The notes beneath the pieces are model-generated. The model searched no databases. It saw only the letters and a program-made list of their open reading frames with translations, and had not been told where the DNA came from. Source: Bacteroidota bacterium (GTDB taxonomy: Bacteria; Bacteroidota; Bacteroidia; NS11-12g; UBA9320). Taken from it: 6,161 bases of DNA. The first letter of the stretch is position 1, and each line of letters begins with the position of its first letter. The DNA is taken from positions 1 to 6,161 of the forward strand of contig DNHN01000346.1 in NCBI GenBank assembly GCA_003485825.1, in the 5' to 3' direction. Below are positions 1-5,344 of this stretch, piece after piece. Both the position numbers and the translations under genes were made by a program.

Positions 1-177
1 GACCCACCATATAGCTGCTGTGTGGGTGTATGTACTACGTGTCGAGCAAAACTTAGAAGCGGTAAAGCCTCTATGGAAGAGCGAGAAGGATTAAGTGACG
101 CTGAGATAGAGGAAGGATATATCCTAACCTGCCAAGCGCATCCTCTTAGTGATGACGTGGACCTTGTTTTTGAATAA
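1..177 (+). CDS. Ferredoxin reductase-type oxidoreductase, C-terminal 2Fe-2S domain (5' truncated)
   Basis: The first 58 codons of the window are open from base 1 and end in TAA; the start lies outside. The peptide is the end of a plant-type [2Fe-2S] ferredoxin domain. Cys6, Cys11 and Cys14 (CX4CX2C, in SCCVGVCTTCRAK) and Cys44 in ILTCQAHP, 29 residues on, are the four expected cluster ligands. The stretch GYILTCQAHPLSDDVDLVFE closely follows the C-terminus of PaaE-like proteins, in which an FAD/NAD(P)H reductase module precedes this domain and passes electrons to an oxygenase or desaturase. The domain call is firm from the ligands; the reductase fusion is inferred from family resemblance because the upstream part is not visible. 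A stand-alone ferredoxin remains possible. An extra Cys7 follows the first ligand, where relatives usually have another residue. The gene converges on the zinc-finger-like gene with 9 bases between stop codons. Confidence 0.85.
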   Translation, partial: DPPYSCCVGVCTTCRAKLRSGKASMEEREGLSDAEIEEGYILTCQAHPLSDDVDLVFE

Positions 178-193
178 AGCCTGGACTTAGGCT
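178..193. terminator. Weak hairpin between two convergent genes
   Basis: A 5-bp stem AGCCT/AGGCT with a 6-base loop sits across the gap between the two convergent stop codons and is followed on the plus strand by AAAATTTT. It reaches into the end of the minus-strand gene. On the minus strand the hairpin is followed by TTTATTC. It could act as a weak bidirectional terminator, but the stem is short and the T-tract imperfect. Confidence 0.3.
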
Positions 194-645
194 AAAATTT
201 TCACAAGGAAATTGTCCTCTATCTTTTTGATAGTAAGACCTTCATCGTAATAGATTCCCATGTCGTGCTTAGGAATTTTATAATCGCTCAGTCCTGCTTG
301 TGCCATAAAGATTCGAACTTCTTTTTCTGACTTAAACATTTCCTCGTGATGTGATCTTATTGGAGCGTGCTCTACAGAACCCTCTGCGGTAGACTTGTAG
401 TTTTCTAGCATGTGCTTTATCTTTTCTAAGTAGGCATCATCTATATCTATAGGCACTGCTATAGTAATCACTTTCTTGTTGTTCTTAGTCATCCATGACT
501 GAGACCTACAGGAGCTACTGCAGTACTTCGCTGTTTTTCTATTTGCCAAAAACAGTTGCTTACAGTTAGAGCACTTAAGCTCAGTAGTTTTATGATTTTG
601 CTGGTAACTCTTAGTAGTTCGATATAACGCTAGTTCATTTTGCAT
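187..645 (-). CDS. Hypothetical protein with N-terminal treble-clef/zinc-ribbon-like Cys4 motif
   Basis: This is a 152-residue soluble protein that I cannot assign to a named family. Residues 25-46 carry Cys25, Cys28, Cys42 and Cys46 (CX2C-X13-CX3C, ending YCSSSCRSQSW). This arrangement is typical of small zinc-binding modules in DNA-associated or phage-like hypothetical proteins. Residues 58-67 (KVITIAVPID) look like a beta strand and 70-85 like a helix. The remainder (about 100-152) is mixed and has no motif I recognise. No signal peptide or membrane segment is visible. The start is supported by a TACTTTTG promoter-like box only 4 bases upstream of the ATG. It is the last minus-strand gene before the convergent ferredoxin gene and appears to be its own transcription unit, 82 bases past the PspC stop codon. 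Zinc binding is inferred from the cysteines; nucleic-acid binding would be a guess. Confidence 0.7.
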   Translation of the reverse strand: MQNELALYRTTKSYQQNHKTTELKCSNCKQLFLANRKTAKYCSSSCRSQSWMTKNNKKVITIAVPIDIDDAYLEKIKHMLENYKSTAEGSVEHAPIRSHHEEMFKSEKEVRIFMAQAGLSDYKIPKHDMGIYYDEGLTIKKIEDNFLVKILA

Positions 646-649
646 AGAT

Positions 650-657
650 CAAAAGTA
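650..657 (-). promoter_or_regulatory. Bacteroidota -7 box (TACTTTTG) for the zinc-finger-like gene
   Basis: On the minus strand TACTTTTG matches the Bacteroidota -7 consensus TAnnTTTG exactly and is followed by ATCT and then the ATG. A start point a few bases past the box would fall at or next to the ATG, giving a leaderless or nearly leaderless mRNA. No clear -33 TTTG is seen. A 10-base palindrome TAAACGTTTA lies at 670-679, about where a -33 element or an operator would sit. Confidence 0.55.
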
Positions 658-727
658 GAGCCATAGAGGTAAACGTTTATTAACGCTAAACAGTGTGTGC
701 ATCAAAATTAGTACACTAGTAATCAGA

Positions 728-946
728 CTATAAATCCCATACAGAGTGTTTGCGAGAGACGAGATAGTGTTTTATGTTTAGCCAAAAAGCTAAAATAAAA
801 TAAATGATAATAGGACTACCAAATGTAAAAAATGAAACGTAGATAAAGTACAGACGAATGGTGCTAGAGCGTATCCCAAACTTATCTCCTAAATAAGAGC
901 ACACTCCAAAAGCATAGCTTTCTATATTTTTTTTAATGTTTGCCAT
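728..946 (-). CDS. Small PspC-domain membrane protein
   Basis: This 72-residue protein is essentially one PspC domain. Residues 14-25 (GVCSYLGDKFGI) and S28-TIRLYFIYV match the family pattern of a G-x-C-x-x-L-G-x-x-F-G-I turn followed by a hydrophobic helix. A long apolar stretch runs from about 32 to 57 (one or two membrane passes), and the tail is basic. PspC proteins of enterobacteria sense envelope stress and act on the phage-shock regulon. Short stand-alone versions in Bacteroidota are uncharacterised and are often labelled transcriptional regulators without evidence; I see no DNA-binding motif here. The ATG lies 4 bases after the DUF2851 stop codon, so the gene is very probably the last cistron of the pyrF-DUF2851 operon. 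No psp partners (pspA, pspB, pspF) are in the window. I cannot tell whether the link to DUF2851 is functional. Confidence 0.8.
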   Translation of the reverse strand: MANIKKNIESYAFGVCSYLGDKFGIRSSTIRLYFIYVSFFTFGSPIIIYFILAFWLNIKHYLVSRKHSVWDL

Positions 947-950
947 GGAC

Positions 951-2228
951 TTATCTCGATAGTATTTTTTTGCCTATGTTACACTGTAAGCAACGTTGAT
1001 TTACACAATATGTTTTATATAGATGCAGTAATCCTTGAGATTCCAGAGCATTTTTACAGTTAATTCCTGCGTTGCTCCAGCTGGTTATTATGTTATTTTG
1101 TTCTTTTGGAATTTCCAACAGGAATTCCATAGCACGTTCCGGGGAACCTTCTCCTTTGCGTTTTTCATAAAAAAAAATAAAGGGTACCAGCGCATTTAGG
1201 AACAGATGATTTATAAACCCAGAGGAAATAGATTTAGATCTCTTTTGTGATTCATTTTTAAATGAATAATGAGTTTGCCAGTAATCCGACAGCTCAAAAG
1301 TGAGCATATTTTTTACCTCGGAAGGGTTTGGAAGATGAAGGACTTTAGCTATGAAGAGCGGAGCGTGGTGAAAAAAAGCAGCGAGTTGTGCCAGCTTCAC
1401 TTGGGGCAAATTCATAGGGCGCATTCTTCCGGTTTTTATCTGACTACTTATGGACGCGAGGGAATATTTTGTACTCAAAAAAGCATATTCATTTTGCAGT
1501 CCGGTGTAGTAATTATCGGTACCATCATCCGTTAAAAGACCTGCTGTACCAAAAAAAAGTGCTTCCACTTGGAAGAGCGATTCATGGTGTTTTTGGATAA
1601 GGTCATAGCGCAACTTAGCTCCTAACTCGGCAAATGCCTCAGTGTTGGTAGGCATGCCAAATGCCCTAACAATTGCCTGAAAAAATGCCTGATTCCAGTT
1701 GCCTCCGCAAGATTCTAAGTACGAGGAATAGAGGTTGCACCTAGCTTCTATGCGTTCTACAGCCATCCTATCTATCCATAGTTTTATATCAAAGTCAGAA
1801 ACGTCTCTTAGGGTGTTTTCACAAGCGATAAAGGACTTGTTTTCCATGAGCTGTTCATACTTCACTAGGGACTTTTGGTTTATCCTGTCTTTTAATTCTA
1901 TGGTAGGTATAGAGGTGCCGTCTTCTCTCACAGCTATACCATTGTTTGTATAACATACGTGCAGTATCACTGCATTATACGCTTTATCTGTATGGTGATT
2001 GTGTTGAGACCACTCCGTAGCATTTACGTGAATCTCTATGGCCCCATAGTGTATAGCTTCACCTATTTTTAGTTGAGCATTGCTAAAGTCTGGTCCACTG
2101 TTTTTGTTTAACAGCCCTTGATTAATGATGGTGATTTCTTCTCCGGTGGAAGTGGTCAGTTGTTGGCTATTGTACAGTTGATACTCCCATATGAACTGCA
2201 GTAAATCTTCATTGTAGTCAAAGCTCAT
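951..2228 (-). CDS. DUF2851 family protein
   Basis: This 425-residue protein of unknown function is recognised as DUF2851, a family largely confined to Bacteroidota, at its usual length. The conserved N-terminal block covers residues 41-91: NKNSGPDF (41-48), then GAIEIHV (62-68), H76-N-H-H79, D81, and YNAVILHV (84-91). The spacing of Asp47 and the E65-I-H67 pair on predicted strands, with a His/Asp cluster behind, recalls a metal-dependent nuclease core, but that is my inference. The C-terminus holds Cys391, Cys408, Cys413 and Cys416 (CX16CX4CX2C), which could bind Zn or an Fe-S cluster. There is no signal peptide and no membrane helix, so it should be cytosolic. The ATG overlaps the pyrF stop as ATGA, indicating translational coupling, and the PspC gene follows 4 bases after its stop. 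The family call is solid; the function is unknown. Confidence 0.85.
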   Translation of the reverse strand: MSFDYNEDLLQFIWEYQLYNSQQLTTSTGEEITIINQGLLNKNSGPDFSNAQLKIGEAIHYGAIEIHVNATEWSQHNHHTDKAYNAVILHVCYTNNGIAVREDGTSIPTIELKDRINQKSLVKYEQLMENKSFIACENTLRDVSDFDIKLWIDRMAVERIEARCNLYSSYLESCGGNWNQAFFQAIVRAFGMPTNTEAFAELGAKLRYDLIQKHHESLFQVEALFFGTAGLLTDDGTDNYYTGLQNEYAFLSTKYSLASISSQIKTGRMRPMNLPQVKLAQLAAFFHHAPLFIAKVLHLPNPSEVKNMLTFELSDYWQTHYSFKNESQKRSKSISSGFINHLFLNALVPFIFFYEKRKGEGSPERAMEFLLEIPKEQNNIITSWSNAGINCKNALESQGLLHLYKTYCVNQRCLQCNIGKKILSR

Positions 2229-3034
2229 AAATGAGCAGTGTACGGTGTTGTTTGTTGTGCGAGCTCTTTAGCTTTGGCTCTTGCTACTTCAGCAAAGTCT
2301 TTTCCACTGCTCGCGTAGATAATTCCTCTAGAGGAGTTTATAAGCAAGCCTCCTATGCTGTTAGCTCCATTTTCACAGACCTCTACTGCACTTCCCCCTT
2401 GTGCTCCCACACCAGGTATGAGCAAAAAATGGCTGGGTACTAGCTCTCTGATTTCTTTCAGGGCTTCAGCTTTAGTAGCTCCTACTACAAACATCAGATT
2501 ATCTGTAGACCCCCAGGACGACACTCGTTCGAGCACAGTCTTATAGAGCGGAGGAGTGTAAAGCGGATTCGTTTGAAAATCGGCACTACCAGCATTCGAT
2601 GTTAACCCCAGTACAATGGTGATTTTATGGTCGAATTTCAGAAAGGGTTCAACACTATCAAAACCCATATAGGGTGCTACCGTGAGTGCGTCAAAATCCA
2701 TAGTTTCGAAGAATGCTTTGGCGTACATGGTACTGGTATTTCCGATGTCTCCGCGTTTAGCATCTGCTATACTTAAGATATTGCTCGGAATCATTTCTCG
2801 CGTCTTTTCCAGTATTTCCCAGCCCTTGCTGCCCAGTTGCTCGTAGAATGCAGTATTTAGCTTGTAAGAGACCGCGTAGTCTTTTGTAGCCTCTATTATT
2901 TCTCTGTTAAAAGCAAGGATACCATCGGCATCTTTACTTATTCCCTCTGGAAGCTTAGAGATATCAGTATCTAAACCTACGCATAGGTAACTTTTCTTGG
3001 ATTTGATTTCGTCTGTTAATTGAGCAACATTCAC
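2225..3034 (-). CDS. pyrF: Orotidine 5'-phosphate decarboxylase (long form), GTG start
   Basis: This enzyme decarboxylates OMP to UMP, the last step of de novo pyrimidine synthesis, in the cytosol. At 269 residues it fits the longer bacterial type (about 270-280). Visible motifs along the TIM barrel are LCVGLD (17-22), YKLNTAFYE with Lys58 (57-65), the hallmark DAKRGDIGNT (91-100) with catalytic Asp91, Lys93 and Asp96, VAPYMG (119-124), IPGVGAQGG (206-214) and INSSRGIIYAS (232-242), with Arg236 expected to hold the phosphate. The start is GTG: in-frame TGA lies two codons upstream, and the next in-frame Met is residue 81, inside the enzyme core. It is the first gene of the operon with DUF2851 (ATGA overlap) and the PspC gene. 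A promoter-like TACTTTTT box sits 8 bases before the GTG. No attenuator or other pyrimidine-responsive leader is visible, and there is hardly room for one. Confidence 0.95.
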   Translation of the reverse strand: MNVAQLTDEIKSKKSYLCVGLDTDISKLPEGISKDADGILAFNREIIEATKDYAVSYKLNTAFYEQLGSKGWEILEKTREMIPSNILSIADAKRGDIGNTSTMYAKAFFETMDFDALTVAPYMGFDSVEPFLKFDHKITIVLGLTSNAGSADFQTNPLYTPPLYKTVLERVSSWGSTDNLMFVVGATKAEALKEIRELVPSHFLLIPGVGAQGGSAVEVCENGANSIGGLLINSSRGIIYASSGKDFAEVARAKAKELAQQTTPYTAHL

Positions 3035-3038
3035 ACTT

Positions 3039-3050
3039 CAAAAAAAAGTA
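3039..3050 (-). promoter_or_regulatory. pyrF: Candidate -7 box of the pyrF operon
   Basis: The minus strand reads TACTTTTTTTTG. TACTTTTT (3043-3050) resembles TAnnTTTG except that the T run is long and the G comes late. The 8-base part ends 8 bases before the GTG start, mirroring the box in front of the divergent barrel gene. No convincing -33 element is seen. Confidence 0.4.
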
Positions 3051-3083
3051 AAATAGTGTGTATTTTCAGAATTATTTACTTTT
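3044..3083. repeat. Inverted repeat in the pyrF/barrel divergent spacer
   Basis: AAAAGTAAA (3044-3052) and TTTACTTTT (3075-3083) are perfect 9-base inverted arms separated by 22 bases. One outer match extends further if a single A is skipped. Each arm contains the promoter-like box of the gene it faces. The repeat can therefore be explained by two similar promoters back to back, though a shared operator is also possible. Confidence 0.65.
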
Positions 3084-3084
3084 A
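3077..3084 (+). promoter_or_regulatory. Candidate -7 box of the barrel gene
   Basis: TACTTTTA differs from the Bacteroidota consensus TAnnTTTG only in the last base and lies 8 bases before the ATG. A start point a few bases downstream would leave a leader of only a few bases. No clear -33 TTTG is present at the expected distance. Confidence 0.45.
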
Positions 3085-3092
3085 CGGCCATA

Positions 3093-4751
3093 ATGAACAA
3101 GTCCTTCGCCACACTTTTAGTTTTTATATTTTCACTAACCACTGCATACGCTCAAGATAAAGGGGTGTTGAGTGGTAATTTACAATCTAACTATTCAGTA
3201 TTTTTAAAGGATTCACTGATTGGGGCTACAGAGTCTGCATCTCCTCAGTACGGTCGCCAGATCAGTTCGGCAGAGACTTGGTTATTTGTCAACTATGATA
3301 TTAAAGGGTGGCATTTTGCGGCTAGATATGACTTGTTTAATAACAGTAATCTTCTAAACCCGTCTGGAGCATATACCGGTCAGGGTCTGGGTTTTTGGCA
3401 AATAAAAAAGAGTATAGGCGATTTAGAAATTACGGCAGGTTCATTTTATGACCAGTTCGGGTCTGGAGCGGCATTTAGAGCTTTTGAGAATAGACTAATA
3501 GGTATAGACTATGCTATGGAAGGGGTTCGGGTTAAGTATAATGTCACAGATAATCTGGCAGTAAAAGCATTTACAGGGAAGCAAAAAGGAGCTCAAGTAA
3601 ACCGTTTTGAAACATCACCACAGGTAATTAAAGGTGTAAACGCCGAGCAGTCACTTAGGTCTCAAGATGGAGGTATTCTTAATCTTGGCGTATCTGCGGT
3701 GAACAGAACATTGGATGAAAATACAATGACAGATATAGTGACTCAAATCAATGGTCAGCCTCTAGAAGATAGGTTTTATCCAAAATATAATGTCTACATA
3801 CTCAATGGATACTTCAATGCAAGCTATAAAGACTTTGCCTTCAATGGTGAGTATAATTATAAAACAGAAGAAGCGATAAATAATAATTCGGGGAATGCAC
3901 TTATTAATAGAGATGGTTCGCTTCTTTTAGGGGGTATAAGCTATAGCAAGAGAAAGCTAGGTAAAGATAAAAAAGCAGGGTTAGGTGTAAATCTGCAGTA
4001 CAGACGCATAGAGAATTTTCCGCTCACAGTATCTCCTTTTGTTAATCTAGCATTACTCCAAGGGGTATACACCTACCAACCAAGTCTTAGTCGACAAGCG
4101 AGTTATAGAATGCTAGCTAGATATCAAGCACCAGCTCAGTTTAGCGGTGAGCAGGGCATACAGGCAGAGGTCATTTATTCTTTTAGTAAGAAAACAAATA
4201 TTACCTTAAACTATTCGGACATACAAGACTTAAATGGCCAGAGACTTTTTGATGAAAAATTTGTGCAATTAGAGCATAAGATTAGTAAGAAGTGGAAAGG
4301 AAAAGTAGGAGTACAAATGGTGACCTATAACCAAGCAGTGTATGAAGGCAAGGATCCTAAAAAGACAGATAATGTAGAAACGTTGACTCCTTTTGGCGAG
4401 GTGACGTATAAAATAAACAGGAAGAACTCGCTGAGATTTGAGTCTCAAATGCTGAATACAGACCAAGATTTAGGAAGTTTTTATCATGGCATATTGGAGT
4501 GGAATAGCTCACCTAAATTTACTATCGCCGTGAGTGATATGGTAAATACCAATCCAGTGCGTATAGTTAATGATCAACTAGCAGACCAAGTGCTGCACTA
4601 TCCGAGTTTTTTTGTAAAATACAATGTTAGGACTACTTCCTTTACGGCAGCATACATAAAGCAGGTAGAAGGTGTAGTTTGTACGGGAGGTATCTGTAGA
4701 TTAGAGCCAGCGTTTAGTGGGCTCAGGTTTACGCTTACTTCACAATTTTAA
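3093..4751 (+). CDS. DUF6029-like outer-membrane beta-barrel protein
   Basis: This 552-residue exported protein has a clear signal peptide: Lys3, an apolar core at about 5-17, and a likely cleavage after Ala20 (AYA|QDK). The mature part is dense in alternating hydrophobic/polar strands with aromatic girdle residues (such as WLFVNYDI, FAARYDLF, KFTIAVSDM). It ends in SGLRFTLTSQF, and the terminal Phe is typical of outer-membrane barrels recognised by the Bam machinery. The overall pattern, including an N-terminal strand set around SGNLQSNYSVF and a late GG-C-R motif, matches Bacteroidota proteins annotated DUF6029. There is no plug domain or TonB box, so a TonB-dependent transporter is unlikely. 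Only two cysteines exist, Cys530 and Cys535, in the last predicted hairpin. It is monocistronic and divergent from pyrF; its stop lies 5 bases from that of the convergent SPOR gene. Its substrate or partner is unknown. Confidence 0.8.
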   Translation: MNKSFATLLVFIFSLTTAYAQDKGVLSGNLQSNYSVFLKDSLIGATESASPQYGRQISSAETWLFVNYDIKGWHFAARYDLFNNSNLLNPSGAYTGQGLGFWQIKKSIGDLEITAGSFYDQFGSGAAFRAFENRLIGIDYAMEGVRVKYNVTDNLAVKAFTGKQKGAQVNRFETSPQVIKGVNAEQSLRSQDGGILNLGVSAVNRTLDENTMTDIVTQINGQPLEDRFYPKYNVYILNGYFNASYKDFAFNGEYNYKTEEAINNNSGNALINRDGSLLLGGISYSKRKLGKDKKAGLGVNLQYRRIENFPLTVSPFVNLALLQGVYTYQPSLSRQASYRMLARYQAPAQFSGEQGIQAEVIYSFSKKTNITLNYSDIQDLNGQRLFDEKFVQLEHKISKKWKGKVGVQMVTYNQAVYEGKDPKKTDNVETLTPFGEVTYKINRKNSLRFESQMLNTDQDLGSFYHGILEWNSSPKFTIAVSDMVNTNPVRIVNDQLADQVLHYPSFFVKYNVRTTSFTAAYIKQVEGVVCTGGICRLEPAFSGLRFTLTSQF

Positions 4752-4756
4752 GGGTC

Positions 4757-5260
4757 TTACTGTTCCAATATAAAAGCAGGCTCATTGAATGTATGGGTAA
4801 ATTGATCAAGTAGTTGTTCGGCTTCGACTTCACTGTTTGTAGATGCGATTACGACCCTGTTCAGCCCTCTGATTAGAGTTAAGGTAGCGTCAATGCCGTT
4901 ATTTTGTACATGTTTTAGCATTCTATCCGCATTTGCTTTCACGCCAAAACTACCGACTACTATCAGGTACTTGCTATTGAGATTTATTGTTCCGTCGCTT
5001 GCTGGAGGATCTTCAGTCATTTGATCCGTATCAAGCTCTTCTGGTACCGTCTCAGCGTCCGTTATGTCTTCCTCTATTGTTTCAATGTCTTCTATGGTGC
5101 TTTCAGGCTGGTAGTCCGTTACGGCCTCTTCTGGCACTGTTTCTTCAGTAGTTGCAAGTTCATTTGCTTCTATACTAGCGTCCAGTGGTCTAAAAAAGAC
5201 AACCCAAATAAAGGCAACTAAAGCGAGCAGGTATAGAGACCATTTGAAAAAATTCATCAT
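4757..5260 (-). CDS. SPOR-domain protein with one membrane anchor
   Basis: This 167-residue protein is probably a bitopic inner-membrane protein. A short basic N-terminus (Lys6) precedes a membrane helix at about 7-23. A very acidic, low-complexity linker (about 28-88) follows, and then a C-terminal SPOR domain (about 96-167). The SPOR hallmark is clear: KYLIVVGSF (97-105), the AD-x-x-L helix, GIDATL (122-127), RGLNRVVIA (131-139) and a closing AFILEQ. SPOR domains bind denuded glycan strands of septal peptidoglycan, so the linker and SPOR part should be periplasmic. The linker repeats ETVPEE-x2-TD at 40-49 and 70-79. Two Met codons are adjacent (5260 and 5257). The second lies 4 bases from the promoter box, the same spacing as at the zinc-finger-like gene, and may be the true start. 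The upstream dismutase gene is separated by a strong terminator, so it is likely transcribed alone. Confidence 0.88.
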   Translation of the reverse strand: MMNFFKWSLYLLALVAFIWVVFFRPLDASIEANELATTEETVPEEAVTDYQPESTIEDIETIEEDITDAETVPEELDTDQMTEDPPASDGTINLNSKYLIVVGSFGVKANADRMLKHVQNNGIDATLTLIRGLNRVVIASTNSEVEAEQLLDQFTHTFNEPAFILEQ

Positions 5261-5261
5261 A

Positions 5262-5269
5262 CAAAAGTA
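5262..5269 (-). promoter_or_regulatory. Bacteroidota -7 box (TACTTTTG) for the SPOR gene
   Basis: The minus strand reads TACTTTTG, an exact TAnnTTTG match, 1 base before the first ATG and 4 before the second. A TTTG at 5292-5295, 22 bases upstream, could be the -33 element. That TTTG lies in the T-tract of the dismutase terminator. The transcript would be leaderless or nearly so. Confidence 0.6.
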
Positions 5270-5286
5270 AATATAGAATGCTTAGA

Positions 5287-5330
5287 AAAAACAAAGCGTC
5301 CTGTACTTTCGTGCAGGACGCTCTGTTTTT
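5287..5330. terminator. Strong bidirectional intrinsic terminator after the dismutase gene
   Basis: A 12-bp stem, AGCGTCCTGTAC (5295-5306) paired with GTGCAGGACGCT (5311-5322), has one G-T wobble and a 4-base TTTC loop. Beyond one A/C mismatch the flanking A and T tracts pair for 7 more bases. Read on the minus strand the stem is followed by TTTGTTTTTT, so it should end the dismutase transcript 15-58 bases after the stop codon. Read on the plus strand it is followed by CTGTTTTT, but no plus-strand gene points into it from close by. Confidence 0.9.
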
Positions 5331-5344
5331 ATGTTGAAAAAAGA

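Noticed and set aside
690..720. Possible terminator after the PspC gene: AGTGT/ACACT pair
   Set aside because: The stem is only 5 bp with a loop of about 16 bases and no T-tract follows, so it is not a credible intrinsic terminator.
728..946. Evidence for a phage-shock (psp) regulon
   Set aside because: Only a PspC-like domain is present, with no pspA, pspB or pspF nearby, so the family name alone does not establish the system.
1269..1535. Open frame of 88 codons on the plus strand inside the DUF2851 gene
   Set aside because: It lies wholly antisense to a well-supported gene, shows no recognisable motif and has no promoter box.
2231..2546. Two overlapping plus-strand open frames inside pyrF
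   Set aside because: They are antisense to conserved PyrF sequence, overlap each other in different frames and look like no protein family.
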